NCBI GenBank assembly: GCA_015680685.1
Contig: MNCI01005909.1
Coordinates: 258,074-286,001 of the forward strand
Source of the DNA: Gnetum montanum
Taxonomy: Eukaryota; Streptophyta; Gnetopsida; Gnetales; Gnetaceae
Direction of reading: 5' to 3'
DNA length: 27,928 nucleotides
Shown here: positions 21,241-27,928 of the stretch, in pieces
Layout: the number at the start of each line of letters is the position of its first letter
How positions within the stretch are numbered: position 1 is the stretch's first letter
The notes under the pieces: model-generated
What the model saw: the letters and a program-made list of their open reading frames with translations, nothing else
The model's database searches: none
Told to the model about the DNA's origin: nothing
Program-made: the position numbers and the translations under genes

Positions 21241-21591
21241 GTGGTTATGCAAGGGCATTATGCTAGGAGCCTGCTTTGGGGAGGATCCACTTACATAACT
21301 TTTGTTGATCATAGCTTTGAACTAACCTTCACATCTTCTAGAACATCAATGATGATGTCTCTAAATTTATGCATGATTTTGGGACTGCTTCTCACTTGTT
21401 TCATTAATTTAGAAGCAGTCCCAAAATCATGCATAAATATTAATGAAACAAGTCCTACTTTCCATGCAGTCCTACTTTTCTATTTCATATCCATTAATAT
21501 TTCTTTGTCATCTTCTAAATTAGACCTTTGGCTTCAATTATTCAAAAACCTATGTGCTTTCAAAGCTACACTTATTAGTCATGGGGGCTAG
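21241..21591 (+). other. 116-codon open frame across the inverted repeat, unrecognised
   Basis: ATG at 21241 to TAG at 21589-21591. The protein would have hydrophobic stretches (LNLCMILGLLLTCFINLE and VLLFYFISINISL) that could be read as membrane segments. It runs through the inverted repeat. It is one of the longest clean frames in the window, but there is no family match, no visible ribosomal context, and a competing frame on the other strand (21067-21312). It may be chance in T-rich sequence or a captured fragment. Confidence 0.15.
21365..21453 (+). repeat. A-B-A'-B' inverted-repeat structure
   Basis: Arm A 21365-21392 (28 bases, includes GATTTTGGGACTGCTTCT) is perfectly complementary to A' 21411-21438. 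The 18-base loop contains B 21394-21408 (ACTTGTTTCATTAAT), which is perfectly complementary to B' 21439-21453, directly after A'. All but three bases of the 89 take part. Order A-B-A'-B' is not a simple palindrome (which would be A-B-B'-A'). No mismatch in 43 pairs makes it much younger than the surrounding decayed element, or maintained. Confidence 0.95.
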
Positions 21592-22304
21592 GGATGCCTA
21601 TAAAATTTTCCAACATCCTATTTTTGAACATCATGGTAACTAATAGTAATTGATCAAAATAATGCGAAAAACTTGATGATTTTAGTTACCTGATAACCTT
21701 GGGCATAGTATGCTATAATCACCTTGTGCCTAAACAAAAACTAAGGGATCTGAAAAGGGTTAATCATTAAGGAGAATTTACCACAACTAATGTTGATCCT
21801 CTAGTAACTGCAGGTGATGCTAAAAGAAACACCTAAGGAAGAAGGTCTTTTGCCAAGCATGATAACAAAGCCAAGAGAGGAACAATGAGGATATGACCAT
21901 GGGAAAATCATAGCACATACAAGATAGTAGCTCACAATTCACATGCTTGCTAGATCCATGGGGTGGTGAGAAGAAATTTTAGTCCACCCTTCATGAATGT
22001 TCTACATAGCTAGAAAAGAATTAACATGACACTTAATGTTAAAAGTTTGCCACTGCTAGTGAGAATAAGAAGAATCATCTTAAGTAGATTTTTTTAAAAA
22101 CCTTTGCAAATTTTGTAATCTTCAATGTCTGTACAACCTTTTTGTCACTTTGTCATTTTGTATGCATCCATTTAAATCAAATTTTGTAATGCGACACTTA
22201 GAGTTAGTCAGTAGTTTGCATATCAATCAATAATCCCATACATTCCCAATATTTTATAAGGAACTTGTTCCTCATGTTGTTTAACTCGAGGATGAGTTTT
22301 TATT

Positions 22305-22318
22305 CAGTTGTGGGGGTA
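22305..22318 (+). other. Polypurine tract of family A element
   Basis: CAGTTGTGGGGGTA directly before the 3' LTR, the primer site for plus-strand DNA synthesis. The minus-strand copy has the equivalent TCATGGGGGTA at 27424-27414. Confidence 0.75.
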
Positions 22319-23199
22319 TGATGAGTCATGATTTTCCTGGCTTCAATATCGAATTTGGCTTTGATATCGGATATTTGATATCGAAGCCATGATATTAGTC
22401 CCCTAGATGCATTATTGGATATATGATATCGAAGGGTATGGGATGACCTATAAATATAGTGCTCGATGCACAGTTTGGGTAATAGTTTTACATTAGTTTT
22501 TCATAGTTTTGTTAATAGTGTAGCTGAAATCTTGTAGTTTTATTCTATAATCTTACAGAACAGTCAGTGAGTGCCCACAGAGTGGATCTGAGTTAGTTGT
22601 ATGGAGTCTTATTTGAGTGGCAATGCACTTGGACATATTCCATGAACAACAATAAGATTGAGATTGATTCTTATTCATTACAACACTTTAAGTTAGATTA
22701 GATTTAATTTCCATGCAATTTACTTTTCATGTACTTAGTTAATATTTACATTTTAATGCATGTTAATTAATTAAGCACATAAGTAAAATCACTTTAAGCA
22801 TGCATATGACTCTTGGTAATCCCAGCAATGCTTAACATTTGATAACCTAGCAGTGTTATATGTGTTCAGGATGTGCACAGGAAGTGGGATCAGATACTTA
22901 TGTTAGGGTAGTTGATTATTAATTAGCAATTAGATTAGTTGCATTGATTATAAATTGAGTTTCAACCTATTATTAATTGTAGAAAAATAAAATATAAAAT
23001 AATAAAAATCATATTCCTCACTCTGGACTAAACCATACGTGATAAAGCTACCACGAGTCCAAGTGGGAAGATAGTGAATTATGATCAAGGCATAGTGATC
23101 TAGATGCCACAACTAGTCCCATCCATAGAATTTGACCAAATTGTGCGTGAATGCTTTTGATTCATATAGTTGGGCATAGGGTTACCTCACCACTCATCA
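22319..23199 (+). repeat. Family A 3' LTR
   Basis: 881 bp, TGATGAGT to ACTCATCA. TATA box TATAAATA at 22449-22456. Its promoter block has extra GATATCG palindromes (GCTTTGATATCGG, GATATCGAAGCC) compared with the 5' LTR, so LTR length varies by palindrome copy number. Confidence 0.93.
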
Positions 23200-23204
23200 C
23201 TTAT
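23200..23204 (+). repeat. Target-site duplication, right (CTTAT)
   Basis: Matches 16905-16909. Confidence 0.9.
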
Positions 23205-24096
23205 CTAAGTAACTAAAACTTTTTTCCATTTCATGTAGCTATGCCATTAGGACTTGTTCATCTTCATTACCTCTCGTAATCACTTCCTTCTCAAGATATC
23301 ACATCCATACATGTCAACTAGCTTTTGAGTGATCTTTGATGAGAAAAATGTGAAACCCATATCCTCTAGGTTTACATCTAGTAGATTTGTCAAGGTAGGA
23401 TTCTCCATACTAGATTCTCTTTTTACCTTGCTACTTCCCTTTCTTATCATGGATCTTGGAGCTTGGGTTTTCTTCTCCTTCTCTTGTACAGTCACATACA
23501 CTCTTTGAATGCCTCCAAGACATTGCTAAGTATTACTTTTTTATCAAAAATCCATCACCCTCCTTGATCTCCTTTCCTTCTTAAGGTGTTTTGTGAGAAG
23601 CATGTTTTGCTTCTTGTAAAATAACTTATTTCTCACATGTTATCTTTTCCAATGTTCCCATGTTAAATACCTATTCCTCAACCCATTGTTTAAGGTCTCC
23701 ATGGTTAACAACTTTCACTTTTGAATAATTTGGGTAACCAACATGGAATCTAGGGAATCTCACAAGTGCTAGTATGAGGGAGCCATAAGATTGTGATGAA
23801 CAACCTTAATTCCATGTAGATCAACCTCCAAGTTTCCAAGCTCATGATTTGGAAGTCATTTTCCCATTCTCTTTCTTAGCCACTAATAATTTAGTTGTCA
23901 AATCCATGATGACATTAGATTACTTCACCACCAAGAAAGCCATATTCATTCCATATTGAGTCAAAGCATTCTTTCTCTACTAGATTTTGGGATGATCACA
24001 TGAAAGAGGCTAGAGAACAAGAATCATAAACAACATCTTCCCTTGATTGATCAAAACCTAAGCATTTGAAAAAGTATCTACCCATCATCTCTATAG

Positions 24097-24151
24097 CTAA
24101 CAAACAACAAGTAAACCTAACCATTAAAAACAATAGGATAAATTAACTTAC
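24097..24151 (-). other. Possible 55-bp intron in the minus-strand locus
   Basis: Donor GGGATAA|GTAAGTTAATT and acceptor TTGTTTGTTAG|CTATAGAG join as ATA-A|CT-ATA, keeping the frame (…TITGITIEMMGRYFF). At 55 bp it is at or below the usual plant minimum, so it may have lost sequence. Confidence 0.45.
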
Positions 24152-24227
24152 TTATCCCAGTGATGGTTCTTAGTTTCTCTGAGAAGTTATCCAACATTCC
24201 ATAGACTAACTACTCCTTATCCATATG

Positions 24228-24377
24228 CTTTTAAAATATTTTGAATATATTTGTACAAATAATAATAATAATAGTAAAATATAATATAATAAAAAACTAA
24301 AAATCAATCAAATCATAAAAAAATTTAACCATGATAAAAATAAGTAAAGAACAATGAAAATAAGGTTCCTAACTTAC
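24228..24377 (-). other. Probable 150-bp intron in the minus-strand locus
   Basis: Donor TCATTGG|GTAAGTTAGG, very AT-rich body, acceptor ATTTTAAAAG|CATATGG. The join TGG|CAT leads into HMDKE*LVYGMLDNFSEK. The upstream exon needs a one-base correction in an A-run to be in frame. Confidence 0.5.
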
Positions 24378-24828
24378 CCAATGATAGGGCTCATTTTTCC
24401 TTTAATTTCTCTTCAAGCCACTTGTTCCCACCCTTATCAAACACATGCTTCTCATGGAGCTGAAAGTTTGGTGATCCTAGAACTCATGACCTATAGGTAA
24501 CTAGTTAACCTCTACCAAAACATAAAATCCAAGTTTTTCCTTATAAAAATTTTTTTATCATGAATACTTAGAATATTAAGAACTCTCCTCCACCCTTCAA
24601 ATCAAAGTCTAGCGCCTCCCCACAGAGCTTTTATGCTAAGGTATGATTCTTTGTTGTCTTTCTTCCTTACCTCAGCTTTCTTTTAGGCTTGCTGCTCTTT
24701 GTCTTCTATTTTTTCTTCTCTTCTTATTTTGCTTTCCTTTTTGCTTCATCTTGGACCTTCCTTTCTTTTCTTCTTCTCCTCTTTTTCCATAGCGAAAGCC
24801 TCTTTATCAATTTTTTGCTTGGTCTTCA

Positions 24829-24970
24829 CTGTAATTGTTAATCATCAATATAATTAGTGAAGAATAAAAATCAATATACTTATGAATCTAAAAGCATAAA
24901 ATATGAAACATGTAAAAACATAATAAAATAATAAAAACATAAAAAAATATTACATATTTTTCTAACTTAC
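24829..24970 (-). other. 142-bp intron in the minus-strand locus
   Basis: Donor AGAGATTAT|GTAAGTTAG, T-rich body, acceptor GATTAACAATTACAG|TGAAGACC. Joining gives T|TG (Leu) and a continuous frame ...VTKRLLKTKQKIDKE... through the Lys/Glu-rich run. This is the clearest intron of the locus. Confidence 0.75.
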
Positions 24971-26017
24971 ATAATCTCTTTGTAACCTTAGACGCCTCTA
25001 CCTAGAGCTTTTTCTTCTCTGAGTTAGAGATGTTGACGAGCTCTTTAACATCTATTCTAATCCTTTTTACTACATAACCATCATCCTATGTGCCCAAGGC
25101 ATACTCTTTGATCACTTTTTCCCATTTTATAGAATTGCCATGAGAAAAGTACTTCATGGACAATGACACACTATCAAGTAATGAAGATTTGGCCACATCC
25201 TTTAGAAGTAAAGATGTTTCCTTTTATGGTCCACCTAGGATGGTAGTTAGGATCATCATAATGTTGGTAATGTGTTAGCATAATGGGAAAGGAAAGTCCT
25301 CCTTATTAAAAACCTTTGTTTATTGATAATCACTACAAGACAGTAATTCCGCAAAGCACCAAGGCATCCCATAATAGAAATTGAAGTTCACGGAGTTGTT
25401 AGAACTCTCACCATCAACCAAATTCACATTTTCTAACTCTCTAAGCATCTCCTCTAAGTAGCCCATCCAATCATAATAAGTACCTTACACCATAGAGTTA
25501 TAGATTATTGCAAACATTCAAAATAAGTAGCTCTTTCTTGCTTGATCTTACTATATAAGATTCTCTCTATGAATAAATGATATACCTCTACAAGGTCACG
25601 ATTGCAAAACTTAGCAATATTGTGATCCTTATCATTGTACTACACATATTCACTAATTTATGCTTGATCAATAGAATACAACTCTTCATTACCTTCTACC
25701 TGAGAATTTCTATTGAGGAAATCAAACCAATGCCTCTAGGGAAGATTATCCTTATACTTTGAAACTGAAACATGAACAACTATTGCTTACTTGAATAAAA
25801 ATTCATCACAATAAGTACATCCATAGATAAAATTTTAGGAGACCTTAGTGTGAAGAGAGGCATCAACTTATCCCTCTCAAGAATATGAAGGTATTTCCTT
25901 CTCTACTCACTTACTAGCCACCTAGACTAGAGTGGGTATTATAAACATTCATTTTTAGAGACCTCTCTTTCACATTCTCTAGCTAGATGTAGACCACCTT
26001 GAAAATTTTAATCTTAT

Positions 26018-26191
26018 CTATAAAAATAAAATAAGTTCAATAAAAAAAACAAGACATACATGCACTTAAGCAAATTCAAAATGAAACAAGAACTTAAAGT
26101 AGAACAATAACATCAACACTAAGATGTGAACTTAGCAAATTAAAATAATAGTTTGCAAGATATATTTAGACATCAACTAAATGCAAGATAC
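26018..26191 (-). other. Possible 174-bp intron in the minus-strand locus
   Basis: Donor CCTAAG|GTATCTTGC and acceptor TTTTTATAG|ATAAGATT. The best downstream frame (KIKIFKVVYI...) is one base out of phase with this join, so the exact sites are uncertain. Confidence 0.35.
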
Positions 26192-26414
26192 CTTAGGCTA
26201 CTTCTTACTCAAGCCTGGATCTAATCTCTCATGGAGAACATTTTCCAAAATAGCCTATTCAAAAGCATGATACCATTGGTGCTTTCTAGTTTGATTAATC
26301 TCATTAAGGAACCACATGAGCACTACTAGATGCTAGTTAGTTTCAATAGTAATCTCAAAAAGCATCCAATCCAACAACTCTAAGTACATGTTCTCTTGGT
26401 CTAGGTCCTCAAAC

Positions 26415-26571
26415 CTGTAAACACATGAACCAACAAGTTACTTAAAAAAAAGTACAAATCTCAAATAGGATCCCAACTTAGGAAAATTATCATGCAAAAT
26501 AAAATTTCACATCAACATATCTAGATATCATGATGTAAGTGCATGTAGGACTAAAAAAGCTTTGAACTTAC
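26415..26571 (-). other. 157-bp intron in the minus-strand locus
   Basis: Donor GATCCCCA|GTAAGTTC and acceptor ATGTGTTTACAG|GTTTGAGG join as CA|G (Gln) and keep a 74-codon frame open except for three TAG codons. Those three stand between N and H, E and A, and K and P, and each fits a former CAG. Confidence 0.75.
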
Positions 26572-26916
26572 TGGGGATCTAGCAACAATGTAGTGTCTAC
26601 ATTGAATATCTTGTAAGGATGATCTTTCCACAAGGACTCCAATTTCTTCATTTGGATCTCCCTAGTTGATGAGTGGCGAGGTACCCCTACACTCAACCAT
26701 AAAAAATGAGAGTTGCACGCGTGATCCGGTCGAACTCCACAGACTAAGTGCCTACACGCCCCATGGAACACTTGGGTTTAATCATTCGTTGTCTTCCCAG
26801 ACTTACTTGTGGTTGTCANTGTTGATTATCCGTACACATCCTGGTGCACGACTACCACTGGGATTACCAAGCGTAGATCCTAGATACACCACTGGGTTAC
26901 CAAGTAGTCACACTAA

Positions 26917-27021
26917 GATGCTCGTAATCAAGTCGTACTCATTCCATGTTGCGATGAGCATTTGTTCCTTGACTATCCGTACACATCCTTAGATGCTCAT
27001 AATCAAGTTGTACTCATTCCG
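26917..27021 (-). repeat. 75-bp tandem duplication within the minus-strand LTR
   Basis: On the plus strand GATGCTCGTAATCAAGTCGT at 26917 recurs as GATGCTCATAATCAAGTTGT at 26992, followed in both cases by ACTCATTCC. TATCCGTACACATCC also occurs twice (near 26827 and 26974). Confidence 0.8.
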
Positions 27022-27272
27022 CATTACTAAGAGAAAGCAATAAATAATAATAAATAAAATCCTATTCCATGCACTGCAAGGTTTATCCAGGAAGTTCGTC
27101 TTTATTTTCATACACAACTTGTGTTCAGGTACAACGTTGTTCGAATAAAGATCTGTTCACTTTAGGGCTCCTACTGTAGGCACATGGAAAATATTCTATC
27201 TCTGGAGTGATCAAACTGCCAGAGTTTCCCTACTTCTAGCTTAGGATGATGAAACAAGGGAGAGCCACCTCT

Positions 27273-27280
27273 TATTTATA
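27273..27280 (-). promoter_or_regulatory. TATA box of minus-strand family A LTR
   Basis: TATAAATA on the minus strand (CATATCTATAAATAAGAGG), 133 bases from the LTR start, equivalent to the boxes at 17008 and 22449. Confidence 0.7.
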
Positions 27281-27296
27281 GATATGATGGCACACT

Positions 27297-27388
27297 GCGA
27301 TATCGTATACGTGACATCATAGGGGTCGATGCGATATCGCAGGGGATGCGATATAGTGATGGCCATGATATCGCATACGCGATATCGC
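27297..27388 (-). promoter_or_regulatory. Cluster of GCGATATCGC palindromes upstream of the TATA box
   Basis: GCGATATCGT at 27297, GCGATATCGC at 27331, GCGATATAG at 27348, TGATATCGC at 27366 and GCGATATCGC at 27379: five copies in 92 bases, two perfect palindromes. Decayed versions (GATATCGG, GATATCGAAG) occupy the same place in the LTRs at 16935-16995 and 22345-22435. Position directly upstream of the TATA box suggests a regulatory role; none is shown. Confidence 0.6.
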
Positions 27389-27413
27389 AGCCTATGTGAA
27401 TCGTGTCTCATCA

Positions 27414-27928
27414 TACCCCCATGACTGAATGAAAACTCATCCTTGAGTTCCTTACAAAATATTGGGAAGGTATGGAATTATTGAGGGGAATGGAACTAAT
27501 GGGATGACATGTGAATGGATCATCATTACAAGACTCAACAACTGGTGTTCATGAAAACAAGGGTGAACACCTTATTACATTAACATTAGGCCTCATTTGG
27601 CAGCTAAGAGAAAAGAGAAGAGAGAAGAGGAGAGAAGAAGTATTGCTACTGCCAATGCCAAGATTGCGCCTTTCGTTGTCCATCCATAAGCGTACCATCG
27701 ATCTTGCTCCGTGCATACTTGCTTCAGCACCACTCCATTCCAAGTGTTTACTCCAGATCCAATCCGTTGTTGTATGATCACCATCTGCACACACAACACA
27801 ATCATATATTAGCAAGGGTAAATGAATCATCATGTAATTAATACCTTGCTGTAGTGTAGGTCCATTGGCTAGGTTGTGGTATGGCTAATTGTGGATCTGG
27901 GGATGTATTAATGATGACTACTGAAGGT
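27414..27928 (-). mobile_element. 3' internal end of the minus-strand family A element
   Basis: On the minus strand, the 80 bases before the LTR (TCAATAATTCCATACC..., CCCAATATTTTGTAAGGAAC, AAGGATGAGTTTTCATTCAG, GGGGGTA) match 22235-22318 of the complete element. Beyond about 27500 there is no match to that element. The rest has a GA-rich tract (27606-27642) and a short inverted repeat GGTGTTCA/TGAACACC (27544-27571). Three overlapping open frames here are on both strands and none is recognisable. Confidence 0.65.

Larger units (their letters stand above)
20276..22304 (+). other. Post-gag region of family A element, no recognised coding content
   Basis: About 2 kb where pol would be in an autonomous element. 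It holds an (AG)15 microsatellite, the inverted-repeat structure at 21365-21453, and a few short open frames on both strands (the longest is 116 codons, 21241-21591). The last 100 bases (CCCAATATTTTATAAGGAAC, GAGGATGAGTTTTTATTCAG) are shared with the minus-strand element at 27420-27500. Origin of the rest unknown. Confidence 0.6.
16910..23199 (+). mobile_element. Family A LTR retrotransposon, gag-only (TR-GAG-like), structurally complete
   Basis: 6290 bp with two LTRs (850 and 881 bp), CTTAT target duplications, a tRNA-Asp-like primer site, a long decayed gag frame, 2 kb without recognisable coding sequence, and a polypurine tract. No protease, reverse transcriptase, RNase H or integrase can be seen in any frame. 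It would therefore have relied on enzymes from an autonomous Gypsy element. The Gag core is of the type found in Athila/Tat-like Gypsy elements. The LTRs differ at 11 of about 120 compared positions (17109-17230 against 22552-22672), so the insertion is old. Confidence 0.9.
23205..26666 (-). pseudogene. Unrecognised multi-exon gene-like locus, decayed
   Basis: Read on the minus strand, long protein-like stretches are separated by introns with GTAAGT donors. In order: SLWKDHPYKIFNVDTTLLLD (26640-26580); DLDQENMYLELLDWMLFEI (26405-26349) continuing to about 26192; CNRDLVEVYHLFIERILYSK (near 25605-25545); YGMPWCFAELL (near 25375); IKWEKVIKEYALG (near 25135-25095). After an intron comes a Lys/Glu-rich run AMEKEEKKKRKEG (near 24795), then KHVFDKGGNKWLEEK (near 24450), LDNFSEKLRTITG, MMGRYFFKCLGFDQSRED (near 24085-24030), ILALVRFPRFHVGYPNYSKV (near 23785-23725), and a clean 73-codon frame at 23501-23280 ending SKITQKLVDMYGCDILRRK. 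Most in-frame stops are TAG/TAA and could be former Gln codons; there are a few frameshifts. The right end is cut by an LTR at 26667, the left by another at 23204. I recognise no family. It may be a host gene copy or a gene carried by an undescribed repeat. Confidence 0.6.
26667..27413 (-). repeat. Family A LTR (3' LTR of a minus-strand element)
   Basis: On the minus strand it begins TGATGAGACACG at 27413 and ends CCTCGCCACTCATCA at 26667 (747 bp). A polypurine tract precedes it, so the element body lies to the right. Only the first about 150 and last about 100 bases closely match the other LTRs; the middle differs, so it is a separate subfamily. Many CpGs survive, suggesting it is the youngest copy. 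N at 26819. Confidence 0.85.

Noticed and set aside
21365-21453. True H-type pseudoknot
   Set aside because: The topology is right, but a one-base loop cannot span a 15-bp stem and a zero-base loop cannot span a 28-bp stem; alternative hairpins are more realistic.
26568-26771. 67-codon minus-strand frame starting in the LTR
   Set aside because: Its first half is LTR sequence and its second half is an exon of the older locus; the fusion is an accident of the insertion.
27511-27833. Three overlapping frames of 70-94 codons on both strands
   Set aside because: No recognisable motif, mutual overlap and a GA-rich tract in the middle; not supported as genes.

Overview
The window looks like gene-poor nuclear DNA of a large-genome land plant. 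The evidence is AT-rich sequence, nested and heavily decayed Copia and Gypsy LTR retrotransposons, a Helitron-type Rep/helicase, plant-style GTAAGT...AG introns and strong CpG loss outside the youngest LTR. A gymnosperm such as a conifer would fit the old, slowly removed repeats, but that is inference. I find no intact host gene, tRNA, rRNA or CRISPR. Every coding region is broken by stops or frameshifts.

Layout. 1-160 is the 3' end of an LTR of a family I call A. 161-1320 (+) is a decayed PIF1-like helicase, followed by a 407-bp-spaced repeat. 1998-4106 (-) is the Rep N-terminal half of a Helitron-type protein, with an intron that still splices in frame. 4213-4738 holds two tandem arrays. 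4822-8544 (+) is a Ty1/Copia relic: a 23-bp 5' LTR stub, primer site, gag, RT/RNase H and 3' LTR. Its protease-integrase part is missing, and a second copy of a Helitron exon sits in that place. 8545-8698 is an exon-like scrap. 9333-16000 (+) is a Gypsy relic with an unusual LTR-leader-LTR-leader-gag-pro order. 16910-23199 (+) is a structurally complete family A element with 5-bp target duplications (CTTAT), two LTRs, a tRNA-Asp-like primer site, gag and a polypurine tract, but no pol. It is a gag-only, TR-GAG-like non-autonomous element.

The family A element sits in what appears to be an intron of an unrecognised multi-exon gene-like locus on the minus strand. The main part lies at 23205-26666 and a terminal exon at 16703-16790. 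Several introns join exons in frame, and most in-frame stops are explained by Gln codons turned into TAG/TAA. A second family A element (minus strand, LTR 26667-27413, body running off the right edge) interrupts the same locus. The locus is the best candidate here for something undescribed. Other unusual features are an A-B-A'-B' inverted-repeat structure at 21365-21453 and a cluster of GCGATATCGC palindromes in the family A promoter region.

All percentages and family assignments come from reading by eye; no alignment or database search was run.
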